From Photorhabdus laumondii subsp. laumondii (GTDB lineage: Bacteria > Pseudomonadota > Gammaproteobacteria > Enterobacterales > Enterobacteriaceae): 64,000 nucleotides of DNA. The notes beneath the pieces are model-generated. The model saw only the letters and a list, made by a program, of their open reading frames with translations, searched no databases and was not told the origin of the DNA. The translations under genes were made by a program, and so were the position numbers. This document shows, piece after piece, positions 18,757-27,446 of this stretch. Position 1 is the stretch's first letter, and the number at the start of each line of letters is the position of its first letter. The stretch is taken from NCBI RefSeq assembly GCF_003343245.1, contig NZ_CP024901.1, positions 868,001 through 932,000 on the forward strand, read 5' to 3'.

Positions 18757-18883
18757 TATACCCGTCATCTTTCAAGTTGCCTCTTTGTTGGCTGCACTCA
18801 CTCACCCCGGTCACATCGTTATCTATGCTCCCGGGGATTCGTTCCCTTGCCGTCGCGATGCATCTTGAAATCCATAGGGTATA
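18757..18883. repeat. ERIC element, full length (127 bp)
   Basis: Same orientation and termini as the copy at 340-466. Open frames called over it on both strands (18642-18923 and 18698-18916) are artefacts of the repeat. The following stretch to 19294 is AT-rich and gene-free. Confidence 0.9.
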
Positions 18884-19294
18884 TTCTTTGAGGAAATTCC
18901 TCTTGCAATCGCTCATACTTTAGCAAAAACCGATGATATGTACTGTTTTGTCTTGTGTTATCGGTGCCTTGTTATTTTCATTTTCATTTTTATTTTCAAT
19001 GGGATTGTTCATCTTGTTGTGCTGCTTATGATGGGTTATTGCTCCAAAAATATCCATTAAAAATATATTTTTATTTGTAAATGCAAGCTATTTATTTCTA
19101 TTGAATTTAATTTAAAAGTAATTATAAGAAATAATAGGTAGTATCTTATGATGTGAATAATTATTTTTTCGTATAAAAAACCTCATCAGTATATGGATAA
19201 GGATTTTTATAATCGGACGATTGGATGATTTTTTTGTTTCCGAGAGAAATAGTTTCTCATACTACATGTCTTACATAGAAAATAGATATTGAAA

Positions 19295-19867
19295 TTAATC
19301 GAGTCCTTTTGCAGGAGCCTCCCATATTTTGAAAAATCGTTTTACATTGCTTGCGGTGTAAATAACAGTATGGGATATATTTCGATGGCCAAGATAATCT
19401 TGAATAAGGCGTGTATCTCTTCCTAAATCAGCGAGAGCATAACCGCAGGCATGTCTTAGCATATGTGGATGAGGTGAAATATTGACTAATGCTTGTTTGC
19501 CATAACGCTTTAATAAACCATAAACTTGCTGGCGTGAAATAGCCCCTGATTTTTGTGATAAAAAGACCCACTCTGAATCTGATTCTCGCCAACTCTTTCT
19601 AATATTAAGCCATTGATTTAAAGCTTTAATTTCTTCTGGTATTAGTGGGTGTGTTGTTGATAATCCCCCTTTTAATCGTCTGACATGAATAAGTTCTGAG
19701 TTAAGATCAAGATCGGATAACGTGAGATTGCATAACTCGCTCACTCTAAATCCATGGATGAAACACATTAGTAGCATGCAATAATCTCGCTCAGCATGAC
19801 ATCCTTGACGCGCTTTTTCTAAAATCGCATTAATTTCATATCGGGTTAAAAACTTACGTTTCTTCAT
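19295..19867 (-). CDS. FimB/FimE/MrpI-type tyrosine recombinase of the fimbrial switch
   Basis: 190 residues, the size of Fim/Mrp invertases rather than of phage integrases. The catalytic set is visible: Arg41 (HGFRVSEL), His135 and Arg138 (HPHMLRHA), His161 (LGHRN) and nucleophile Tyr170 (TVIYTASN). It sits beside a 319-bp segment bounded by inverted repeats and diverges from the fimbrial operon, the mrpI-mrpA layout of Proteus MR/P fimbriae. Its job should be to invert that segment and so switch the operon on or off. In Photorhabdus such loci have been named mrf and mad; I cannot tell which this is. Confidence 0.93.
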   Translation of the reverse strand: MKKRKFLTRYEINAILEKARQGCHAERDYCMLLMCFIHGFRVSELCNLTLSDLDLNSELIHVRRLKGGLSTTHPLIPEEIKALNQWLNIRKSWRESDSEWVFLSQKSGAISRQQVYGLLKRYGKQALVNISPHPHMLRHACGYALADLGRDTRLIQDYLGHRNISHTVIYTASNVKRFFKIWEAPAKGLD

Positions 19868-20103
19868 GAAAATAATTCCTGTGCAATTGGGGCGGATAGT
19901 TATAGGTAGAAAAATAATATTAATCTACCGGAATATATCAATTAATAGAACTTTTATAAAATTATTGGCTGATAACGCTATTTATTTTGGCAAAAATTTA
20001 TAAATACCGTTTTTAGATAGTTATAAATAGCCCTTTTTTAATAGAAAATATCAGCTTGTAAGCTTTGTAATTATATATTTGAAAATTATTTAACAATAAA
20101 AAG

Positions 20104-20129
20104 AAACTAAACAGAATGCACCAAACTGT
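20104..20129 (+). repeat. left inverted repeat of the switch
   Basis: 26 bp, pairs with 20397-20422 in inverted orientation with two mismatches. It is the recombinase-proximal arm and the expected site of strand exchange. Confidence 0.88.
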
Positions 20130-20396
20130 AAATATGTTCCTATAAAACGACCGACTAAGTCAAATTTTGTGTAATGCCAAATTACTAATATTTAACTATT
20201 TATAATATATGGATTTTTTTCATTATTTTTTACTATTTTTCATATTTTGCCATCAAATTATTGTAAAAAATTAGTGGGTTCATCTGAATTCAATCAAATA
20301 CTAATTGATTAATTAGATTATAAATTCAAATTAATGTCTTTTTTAGAATGTTAACTCCGAAATATTATGCACTCTTAGTGTTTTTGACTGAAAAAA

Positions 20397-20422
20397 ACAG
20401 TTTGGTGCATTTTGTTTGGTTT
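20397..20422 (-). repeat. right inverted repeat of the switch
   Basis: 26 bp, inverted copy of 20104-20129 with two mismatches, on the fimbrial-operon side. Confidence 0.88.
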
Positions 20423-20550
20423 AGAAAATATTAATCCGAGATTTTTAAACTATTTTGCGCTGAATATCAGGTGTATGGAGCTGGAATCCTGCACGGTTAT
20501 TTTTTTATGGTTATGGGTATTTTATCCTTAAATTCAAGGAATTAGTTCAC

Positions 20551-21090
20551 ATGAGATTGAATAAATTGGTTATGGCCCTGGGGTTAGGTGTGGCTTTGGC
20601 TGCGGGTTCGGTAAATGCAGCGAATCCTAGCCAAGGTCACGGAACGGTGACTTTTACCGGGTCTATTACTGATGCACCTTGTTCTATCACCCCAGAAACG
20701 GTTGATCAGGTAGTTCCACTGGGCTCTATTTCTAGCGCATCTTTGCAAAACGGTGGCCGCTCTTCTTCCACGCCCTTCAAAATTTCTTTAGATAACTGTA
20801 CGACTGAAACGATAAGTACAGTCACCACGACGTTTGTTGGGGCTAAATCTAGCATCGTCGGCGGTGATGGTTTGCTAGGTATCGAAGGCGTTGCTAAAGG
20901 TGCGGGTATTGCGATCACTGATGCGGGCGGTAACAAAATCAAACTAGGTACCCCTTCACCAGCTGTCGCTCTGCATGATGGTGATAATGATCTGCATTTT
21001 GCTGCCTATCTTCAAGGTGATACTTCACCTGATGCCGTTGTTCCGGGTAATTTCACCGGCATTGCCAACTTCCAGCTGACTTACCAATAA
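20551..21090 (+). CDS. major fimbrial subunit, MrpA-like
   Basis: 179 residues with a signal peptide ending in SVNA-AN, the FTGSITDAPCSI block with the first pilin Cys, a second Cys in LDNCTTET, and the C-terminal FQLTYQ donor/acceptor strand of type 1-family pilins. Size matches MrpA. Exported by Sec, held by the chaperone at 24421-25170 and polymerised by the usher at 21742-24297. It is the first gene after the invertible element, and a stem-loop follows it, which fits the need for more major pilin than other subunits. Confidence 0.92.
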   Translation: MRLNKLVMALGLGVALAAGSVNAANPSQGHGTVTFTGSITDAPCSITPETVDQVVPLGSISSASLQNGGRSSSTPFKISLDNCTTETISTVTTTFVGAKSSIVGGDGLLGIEGVAKGAGIAITDAGGNKIKLGTPSPAVALHDGDNDLHFAAYLQGDTSPDAVVPGNFTGIANFQLTYQ

Positions 21091-21104
21091 GTCTTTTCAT
21101 GCAC

Positions 21105-21134
21105 GGAAACGCTGACAAGGAGGCGGGCGTTTCC
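21105..21134 (+). terminator. stem-loop after the major pilin gene (attenuator or mRNA-stabilising)
   Basis: GGAAACGC (21105-21112) pairs perfectly with GCGTTTCC (21127-21134). There is no T-run, so it more likely blocks 3' degradation of pilin mRNA or partly attenuates than fully terminates. Confidence 0.65.
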
Positions 21135-21173
21135 TAATCAAAAGTTTTGGATAAGTTTAGCTGGAGAGAAGTC

Positions 21174-21722
21174 ATGAGCCGATATGCTGCCGTTGTTGTA
21201 GTGCCCTGCCTGTTAATGTTTTCCTGTGTTATTGAAGCTGAAACGGCTGTTCCACAAGGAACGCAAGGATATGGTCGCGTTAGCATGCAAGGCACCATCA
21301 TTGATACGGCCTGTGCGATTGACGCAGGTAGTCGTGACCAGACGATTGAGTTAGCCACGATCCCGGTAAGCCGGATGATACATGATGGACAGGGACCCGT
21401 GCGTCCTTTTTCTATCCGTTTGATTAACTGTGTACTGACTTCTGCCACTTTGGGTAAACCCGATTGGCGTCACTTTCAGGTGATGTTTGATGGCATACCG
21501 GATGGGAACAATTTCCGGTTATCGGGTGTAGCTCAAGGAGTGGCATTACAAATTACAGACATGTACGGCAATCAGGCATATCCGGGAACTCCTCTACCGG
21601 TGGAGGGGTTACAGGCAGGGCAGATGACCCTTAATTACGCAATGCGATTAGTGAGTAATCACCAGTTATTGCAAGCGGGGCAGTATCGAACCACGGTTCG
21701 GTTCAGGCTGGATTATCACTAA
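21174..21722 (+). CDS. minor fimbrial subunit, MrpB-like
   Basis: About 182 residues from the ATG at 21174, chosen for GGAGAG upstream; an earlier TTG at 21147 is weaker. It has a signal peptide, the pilin pattern YGRVSMQGTIIDTACAIDAG with first Cys, LINCV with second Cys, and ends FRLDYH. Position between the major pilin and usher corresponds to MrpB, a pilin-like protein thought to act at the rod base or in termination. Overall confidence in pilin fold is high and in the specific role moderate. Confidence 0.85.
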   Translation: MSRYAAVVVVPCLLMFSCVIEAETAVPQGTQGYGRVSMQGTIIDTACAIDAGSRDQTIELATIPVSRMIHDGQGPVRPFSIRLINCVLTSATLGKPDWRHFQVMFDGIPDGNNFRLSGVAQGVALQITDMYGNQAYPGTPLPVEGLQAGQMTLNYAMRLVSNHQLLQAGQYRTTVRFRLDYH

Positions 21723-21741
21723 TCATCGATCTGGGAATGTT

Positions 21742-24297
21742 ATGGCTTTGTTTTTGGGTTTGACCACTGAATATGACAGGGTGGTCTCGGTTCGGTGTGT
21801 CCTGAAACCTCTTATTGTTTTGGTATTGCTTGCTTTAATGGGTACTCATGCGGTGTATGCGGAAGAGGAAATTGAATTTAATACGGATGTGTTGGATGTT
21901 CAGGATCGGGCTCGGATTGATTTAAAAGAATTTTCCCGCGCCGGTTATATCATGCCGGGGGATTATCAGATGGCGGTACGTCTGAATAACAGCGAGCTGC
22001 CGGAGATGCCGGTGACTTTTATGGTACCACCGGATGATCCGAAGGGGAGTGTGGCGTGTTTGCCGCCTGAGCTGGTGAAGCAGTTGGGGCTGCGGGCGGA
22101 ATGGGAATCAAAGATGACCTGGTGGAACAATAATCAGTGTCTGGAGATTAAAACGCTGCCTGGCATGACAGTGCGCGGTGATCTGAGCAGTGACACGCTA
22201 TACCTGAGTATGCCTCAGGCTTATCTCGAATATCACTCACCAGACTGGGACCCGCCGTCACGTTGGGATGAGGGGATTTTCGGAATGATGTTTGATTATA
22301 ACGTCAATGCTCAGATCGCTAAGCCGGCGAAGGGAAGTGAAAATCAGAATGTCAGTGCTAATGGTACGACCGGGATAAATTTGGGGGCGTGGCGGCTACG
22401 GGCAGACTGGCAATCACAGTATAACCACGTCACGGGGCGGGCAGGGAGCACAGAGAAAAACTGGGATTGGAGCCGTTATTACTTGTACCGGGCAATACCA
22501 CATTGGCAGGCTAAGCTAACGTTGGGTGAGGATTACCTTAATTCAGATATCTTTGACAGCTTCCGTTTTACCGGTTTGAGTCTGGTGACGGATGACAATA
22601 TGTTGCCGCCGAACCTGCGAGGCTATGCGCCAGAGGTGACGGGGGTAGCGAAAACCAATGCCAGAGTGACTATTCGTCAGCAGGGACGGGTGTTGTATGA
22701 GACCCAAGTTGCGCCAGGTCCATTCCGTATTCAGGACATCAATGATGCAGTGAGCGGCAAACTGGATGTGCGGGTAGAGGAGCAGGATGGCGGTTTACAG
22801 GAGTTTCAGATCGATACTGCGAATATTCCCTATTTAACCCGTCCGGGCCGGGTGCAGTACAAACTGGCGGCGGGTAAGCCGACTAACTGGAAACATCACA
22901 GTGAGGGATCGGGCTTTGGTCTTGGTGAGTTTTCTTGGGGAATAAACAATGGTTGGTCGCTGTACGGTGGGATATTGGGGGCCGGGAATTATAACGCGTT
23001 GTCATTGGGGATTGGGCGTGATCTGATGGTCTTTGGCGCACTTTCCTTTGATGTCACTGAATCCCGCGCCCATTTACCGGATGAGGACCAAACATTGACT
23101 GGTGGCTCTTATCGTCTCAGTTATTCCAAGCGTTTTGAGGAGTATGACAGCCAGGTGACTTTTGCCGGTTACCGTTTCTCGGAACGTGACTTTATGAGTA
23201 TGAGCCAGTATCTGGATCGCCGTTATCACGATGGTGATGCAGAGAGTAATAAAGAACTTTACACCATTATGTTGAATAAGCAGTTCACACATATTGGTAC
23301 CAGTATTTACTTGAATTACAGCCACCAGACTTATTGGAACCGTTCGAATAACGATCGCTATAACTTATCGATATCACGTTATTTTGATATTGGCAGTTAT
23401 AAGAACATTAACCTGAATCTGTCTGCTTACCGTAATAAATATGAAGGTAAAAATGACGACGGGATGTATATGACATTATCCCTGCCGTGGGGTAATTCAG
23501 GAACGATCAGTTATAACGCAATGGCCAACCGGGAAGGTAATTCCCACACGGTAGGTTATTACGACCGGATTAATGAAAACAGTAACTATCGTTTAGCGGT
23601 TGGTTCCAGTATTGACGGCAAGGCCGCGGCTAACGGTTATTTAACCCATTACGGCGATCGCGCTCAACTGACGACCAGTGCGAGTTATCAGGATGGACGT
23701 TATACCACGGGAGCGCTTTCTATTCAGGGGGGGATGACCGTGACGCCGAAAGGCGCGGCACTGCATCGTATTAATATGCCCGGGACCACCCGTTTGATGG
23801 TGGATACCGATGGTATAGGTGGCGTACCGGTGAAAGGCTTCGGCGCGATTACCCATACCAATATGTTCGGTAAGGCGGTGATCTCTGATGTAAACAACTA
23901 TTACCGTAACAGTGCGAGTATTGATTTGAACAAACTGCCGGACAATGTGGAGGCAATCCGGTCGGTACAACAAGCAACACTGACGGAAGGGGCGATTGGT
24001 TATCGTAAATTCCAAGTGATATCCGGTGAAAAAGCGATGGGTATGATCCGCTTGTCGGATGGTAGCTCGCCGCCGTTTGGGGCAACGGTGCTGAATAAGG
24101 ATCAACGGGAGATCGGTATCGTCAGTGATGGTGGGAATGTCTATCTCAGCGGGATCAATCCGGCAGAGAAACTGGATGTGCGTTGGGATGGGGAGTTGCA
24201 GTGTGTGATTGAGCTGCCACAAGAATTACCAAAAGTCGAAGAGATGGCTTCGTTATTACTGCTCTGTCAGTTAGCCGACGACAATAAACAGCCATAA
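21742..24297 (+). CDS. fimbrial outer-membrane usher, MrpC-like
   Basis: 851 residues, normal for FimD/PapC ushers. After the signal peptide come the N-terminal chaperone-binding domain (EIEFNTDVLDVQDRARIDLKEFSRAGYIMPGDYQM), the barrel with the plug segment near ARVTIRQQGRVLYETQVAPGPFRIQDI, and C-terminal domains with KGFGAITHTNMFGKAVISDVNNYY and GGNVYLSGINPAEKLDVRW. It forms the secretion and assembly pore. It follows the MrpB-like gene by 19 bp and is in one operon with the chaperone gene. Confidence 0.95.
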   Translation: MALFLGLTTEYDRVVSVRCVLKPLIVLVLLALMGTHAVYAEEEIEFNTDVLDVQDRARIDLKEFSRAGYIMPGDYQMAVRLNNSELPEMPVTFMVPPDDPKGSVACLPPELVKQLGLRAEWESKMTWWNNNQCLEIKTLPGMTVRGDLSSDTLYLSMPQAYLEYHSPDWDPPSRWDEGIFGMMFDYNVNAQIAKPAKGSENQNVSANGTTGINLGAWRLRADWQSQYNHVTGRAGSTEKNWDWSRYYLYRAIPHWQAKLTLGEDYLNSDIFDSFRFTGLSLVTDDNMLPPNLRGYAPEVTGVAKTNARVTIRQQGRVLYETQVAPGPFRIQDINDAVSGKLDVRVEEQDGGLQEFQIDTANIPYLTRPGRVQYKLAAGKPTNWKHHSEGSGFGLGEFSWGINNGWSLYGGILGAGNYNALSLGIGRDLMVFGALSFDVTESRAHLPDEDQTLTGGSYRLSYSKRFEEYDSQVTFAGYRFSERDFMSMSQYLDRRYHDGDAESNKELYTIMLNKQFTHIGTSIYLNYSHQTYWNRSNNDRYNLSISRYFDIGSYKNINLNLSAYRNKYEGKNDDGMYMTLSLPWGNSGTISYNAMANREGNSHTVGYYDRINENSNYRLAVGSSIDGKAAANGYLTHYGDRAQLTTSASYQDGRYTTGALSIQGGMTVTPKGAALHRINMPGTTRLMVDTDGIGGVPVKGFGAITHTNMFGKAVISDVNNYYRNSASIDLNKLPDNVEAIRSVQQATLTEGAIGYRKFQVISGEKAMGMIRLSDGSSPPFGATVLNKDQREIGIVSDGGNVYLSGINPAEKLDVRWDGELQCVIELPQELPKVEEMASLLLLCQLADDNKQP

Positions 24298-24326
24298 CTT
24301 TGATTGACTGGCAGCGTGAAAACCTG

Positions 24327-24371
24327 ATTGCTGTCACCGAAATTGCTGTCACCGAAATTGCTGTCACCGAA
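24327..24371 (+). repeat. three tandem 15-bp repeats between usher and chaperone genes
   Basis: The unit ATTGCTGTCACCGAA occurs three times in a row in the 123-bp usher-chaperone gap. Likely a slippage product. It could affect spacing or message structure, which is speculation. Confidence 0.85.
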
Positions 24372-24420
24372 GTGTATCGCGGTGACCTGTAATGATTATT
24401 CTAAGAATGAGTAATTAAGC

Positions 24421-25170
24421 ATGAAATTGAAGAATACAATTAATGTAGTCACGATCGCTATCTTAAGTCTGTCGGTGATCAGTGAGTCAATGGCGGCCAT
24501 TGCGCTGGATCGTACCCGCGTCGTGTTTAACGGTGGGGACAAATCCACCAGTATGGATATCAGCAACCAGAACAAAGAGTTGCCGTATCTGGCGCAGGGA
24601 TGGATAGAAGATGAGCAGGGTAACAAAATCAATGGTCCGTTAGTGGTGACACCACCGGTGCAGCGGGTGGAACCGGGCGCTAAGAGCCAGGTGAAAATTC
24701 AGTCACTGCCAACAATCGCACAGTTACCCCAAGATCGGGAAAGCTTGTTCTATTTTAATTTGCGTGAAATTCCACCACGCAGCAAGAAACCGAATACCTT
24801 GCAGATTGCGCTACAAACCCGGATCAAGCTGTTCTATCGTCCGAAAGCCATTTTTGCCAGCCGTACCGATTTGGATAATCCGTGGCAAGAGAAGATGACT
24901 TTGACGCGTCAGGGGGACCGATATCAGGTGAACAACCCGACACCCTATTACATCACCGTGGTGGATGCAGCAAGCCAGCTTAAGGGTAAAACGGTGGTGG
25001 ACTTTAAGCCATTGATGATCGCGCCCAAAAGTAATGTGGTGCTGAGTGGGAGTGCCGGGGCATTAGGCAGTGCGCCGGTGCTGACATATGTCAATGATTA
25101 TGGTGGCCGGCCGCAATTGATTTTTAGTTGTTCAGGCAACCATTGTCAGGTGGCTCAACGTTCGTCGTGA
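24421..25170 (+). CDS. periplasmic fimbrial chaperone, MrpD-like
   Basis: 249 residues: signal peptide, then AIALDRTRVVFNGGDKSTSMDISNQN with the conserved Arg of the PapD subunit-binding cleft, GPLVVTPPVQRVEPGAKSQVKIQ, DRESLFYFNLREIPP, and TRIKLFYRPKAI with the conserved Lys. These are the signature blocks of PapD-family chaperones, which cap pilins by donor-strand complementation. The only chaperone of this operon. Confidence 0.95.
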   Translation: MKLKNTINVVTIAILSLSVISESMAAIALDRTRVVFNGGDKSTSMDISNQNKELPYLAQGWIEDEQGNKINGPLVVTPPVQRVEPGAKSQVKIQSLPTIAQLPQDRESLFYFNLREIPPRSKKPNTLQIALQTRIKLFYRPKAIFASRTDLDNPWQEKMTLTRQGDRYQVNNPTPYYITVVDAASQLKGKTVVDFKPLMIAPKSNVVLSGSAGALGSAPVLTYVNDYGGRPQLIFSCSGNHCQVAQRSS

Positions 25171-25194
25171 CGGGCGAAGCCGGGAGGAACGACG

Positions 25195-25788
25195 ATGAAC
25201 ATCAAGCGGATAGGCTACGGATTGACACTGGCGATCTGGCTGATACCAGTGATAGAGAGTCAGGCGGCGGAAAAGCGAGCAGCCGATATCGAAGGCTTGC
25301 ATGGCGAACTGCATGTGTTTGGTGAGCTGACTGAGGCGGCTTGTCGACTGGACATGACCTCTGCATGGCAGGAGGTGAATTTGGGGGTAACACCAAACAG
25401 TGATTTACGTCGGTCAGGTGATAAAGGGACACCGATACCGTTCACATTGAAGTTTCGTGACTGTCTGCGAACCAAAGGAGCCGTACATGATATGCGGACC
25501 GGCAATCTGACGTGGAGCCATTTACAGCCGGTGGTGACGGTCAGTTTTGTGGCACCGGCGGATCGCGATTATCCACATCTGGTGCGGGTGAGCGGTATCA
25601 GCGGATTGGGGTTACAGATAACAGATACCGCTAACAATGATATCCGGTTGGGAGAGCGGGGACGCCCACGTTTTGTGGCTGCGGGACAGGACAGCTTGGA
25701 ATATTACGTGACGCCAGTACGGACGCCGAGAGCGCTAGGGATTGGGCAATATCGCGCGGTGGTGGATTTCAGGGTGAATTATGACTAA
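25195..25788 (+). CDS. minor fimbrial subunit, MrpE-like
   Basis: 197 residues with signal peptide, LHVFGELTEAACRLDMTSAWQEV (first Cys), FTLKFRDCLRTKG (second Cys) and a C-terminal VVDFRVNYD pilin strand. GGAGGAACGACG precedes the ATG. The CRLDM and LKFRDC spacing with a long insertion before SHLQPVVTVSF is characteristic of MrpE/PapK-like adaptors. Its stop overlaps the next gene by 8 bp. Confidence 0.85.
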   Translation: MNIKRIGYGLTLAIWLIPVIESQAAEKRAADIEGLHGELHVFGELTEAACRLDMTSAWQEVNLGVTPNSDLRRSGDKGTPIPFTLKFRDCLRTKGAVHDMRTGNLTWSHLQPVVTVSFVAPADRDYPHLVRVSGISGLGLQITDTANNDIRLGERGRPRFVAAGQDSLEYYVTPVRTPRALGIGQYRAVVDFRVNYD

Positions 25789-26356
25789 TTCTCGGTGTTC
25801 TCTGCGAATAAAGAAACGGTATCGCAGGCAAAAAAAATGGCGCGTATTACTGCTTGGCTGTTTATTGAGTGTGAGTGCTCAGGCTGATTTACTGACAACA
25901 AGGGGAAATATAGCCGCAAGACCTGCCGGTAATTTTTCGGGTAAAACCCCGATCAACATTTACGGCGTGGTTATCGCACCTCCACCTTGTGTGATTAATA
26001 ATGGTAATACTATCGATGTAGATTTTGGCGATGTGATGATTACCCGGATTGACGGGGTTCATTATATGCAACCGGTCAAATACAGCATGAAATGTGAAAA
26101 AATGCCGGCTAATGCCATGAAAATGATGATATCGGGCAACACCGCCAGTTTTGATCCGGCGGTGTTGCAAACCAATCACACTGGGCTTGGTATCGCTGTT
26201 ATTCATAACGGACGAAAATTGCCCGTCAATGACTGGATGAAATTTAACTATCCTGATTTTCCTGAATTATATGCGGTGCCGGTAAAAGATATGGCTACGG
26301 TATTGAAAGGCGGCGACTTTGGCGCGGGTGCGACCATGATGGTGGAATACCAGTGA
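25781..26356 (+). CDS. minor fimbrial subunit, MrpF-like
   Basis: 191 residues with a longer basic N-terminus, signal peptide ending VSAQA, NIYGVVIAPPPCVINNGNTIDVDFGDVMITRIDG and terminal MMVEYQ. The IAPPPCVINNG...IDVDFG block is the F-type adaptor pilin pattern. It overlaps the upstream gene and is very similar in design to the next gene, suggesting an internal duplication. Confidence 0.85.
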   Translation: MTNSRCSLRIKKRYRRQKKWRVLLLGCLLSVSAQADLLTTRGNIAARPAGNFSGKTPINIYGVVIAPPPCVINNGNTIDVDFGDVMITRIDGVHYMQPVKYSMKCEKMPANAMKMMISGNTASFDPAVLQTNHTGLGIAVIHNGRKLPVNDWMKFNYPDFPELYAVPVKDMATVLKGGDFGAGATMMVEYQ

Positions 26357-26370
26357 ACGGGAGACATGCA

Positions 26371-26862
26371 ATGAACCATTTGATCTATCGTGTTTTCTGG
26401 ACGGTTTGCTTAGGTTTCATCAATGTGATGCCGGGACAGGCAGCCGATAATATGTGGTTTCACGGCACACTGCTTGAAGCGCCTCCTTGCGTTATTGATG
26501 ACGGCAATATGATTGATGTCTATTTTGGTCACAATGTTGGCATCCATCAGGTGGATGGAGTGAATTATACCCAGCCCGTGAATTATCAGTTGGTCTGTGC
26601 GCCTAATATCTCAGGTTGGAGTTTAGGATTGACAGTGATTGGCCCGTCAACCTCATTTGATGCCGCCGCGTTGCAAACCAATATTACCGATTTAGGCATT
26701 CGTCTGACGTTGGATGGTAAAGCATTCACCCTTAATGAGCGTATTCCGGTGACATCACAGAAACAGCCGGTAATACAAGCGGTGCCGGTGAAAAAACCAG
26801 GAAGCACGTTGCCGGAAGGGGCGTTTGAAGTGATGGCGACATTGCTGGCGGAATACCAGTGA
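26371..26862 (+). CDS. second MrpF-like minor fimbrial subunit
   Basis: About 163 residues from the ATG at 26371 (GGGAGAC upstream; a GTG at 26353 is possible). It repeats the pattern of its neighbour: MWFHGTLLEAPPCVIDDGNMIDVYFGHNVGIHQVDGVNYTQPV and final LLAEYQ. The Proteus MR/P operon as I know it has one gene at this position, so this appears to be an extra subunit from tandem duplication. It may act as an additional tip adaptor. Confidence 0.82.
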   Translation: MNHLIYRVFWTVCLGFINVMPGQAADNMWFHGTLLEAPPCVIDDGNMIDVYFGHNVGIHQVDGVNYTQPVNYQLVCAPNISGWSLGLTVIGPSTSFDAAALQTNITDLGIRLTLDGKAFTLNERIPVTSQKQPVIQAVPVKKPGSTLPEGAFEVMATLLAEYQ

Positions 26863-26873
26863 AAGGAAACTCA

Positions 26874-27419
26874 ATGAAATATTTAAAATTATTCGTGTTG
26901 CGGGTGGGTTTTATGGTTATTGCTGCCACGGTTTATGGCCATCAAGGGGTACAGGCTGCGGATAATATGCGTTTTCACGGTGCATTGGTTAAAGAACCTT
27001 GCACGATTAAACCGGGTGATGAAGATATCCAGCTCGATTTTGCAACAATTTCTGAAAAATATTTGTATCTGCATGGTAGAACCCATAGCGAACCTTTTCT
27101 GCTCAGATTATCTGGTTGCGACATGAGTGTGGGCAAATCGTTCAAACTGACATTTAGCGGCATAGAAAATACGCAATTGCCGGGTTTATTAGCATTAAGT
27201 GCGGGAAGCCAAGCCGCTGGGATTGCCATTGGTATAGAAACGGCAGAAGGCAGACGGTTGCCGTTGAATAAAGAGGGAGATGCCTATCCGTTAAAAGAGG
27301 GTGAAAACTTGATTGCACTACAAGCCTATGTGCAGGCAGAACCCATAGCGCTAGCTAACCAGACGATTACGCGAGGCGCATTTCATGCGATTGCGACATT
27401 TAATCTGAATTATGACTAA
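26874..27419 (+). CDS. minor fimbrial subunit, MrpG-like
   Basis: About 181 residues from the ATG at 26874 with AAGGAAA upstream. Signal peptide, MRFHGALVKEPCTIKPGDEDIQLDFATI (first Cys), LRLSGCDMSVG (second Cys) and terminal FNLNYD are standard pilin elements. Its position just before the tip adhesin gene corresponds to MrpG, the probable adaptor between adhesin and shaft. Confidence 0.87.
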   Translation: MKYLKLFVLRVGFMVIAATVYGHQGVQAADNMRFHGALVKEPCTIKPGDEDIQLDFATISEKYLYLHGRTHSEPFLLRLSGCDMSVGKSFKLTFSGIENTQLPGLLALSAGSQAAGIAIGIETAEGRRLPLNKEGDAYPLKEGENLIALQAYVQAEPIALANQTITRGAFHAIATFNLNYD

Positions 27420-27446
27420 TTTGCCCAGCTTTATTAGGTAGCTTAA

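Larger units (their letters stand above)
20104..20422. promoter_or_regulatory. invertible promoter element of the MR/P-like fimbrial operon
   Basis: Two 26-bp inverted repeats, 20104-20129 and 20397-20422, match at 24 of 26 positions (core CAGTTTGGTGCATT on the right arm) and enclose AT-rich sequence. Length 319 bp is very close to the E. coli fimS switch (314 bp). A -35-like TTGACT lies on the minus strand at 20158-20163, pointing away from the pilin gene; this hints at the OFF orientation, but no well-spaced -10 box confirms it. The recombinase lies on one side and the major pilin 129 bp from the other. Confidence 0.9.

Noticed and set aside
23641..24222. 193-codon minus-strand frame inside the MR/P-like usher
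   Set aside because: Antisense shadow with Arg, His and Thr-rich composition. The same applies to the many long minus-strand frames under the GC-rich fimbrial genes (for example 31529-31978, 34432-34881, 39456-40007).
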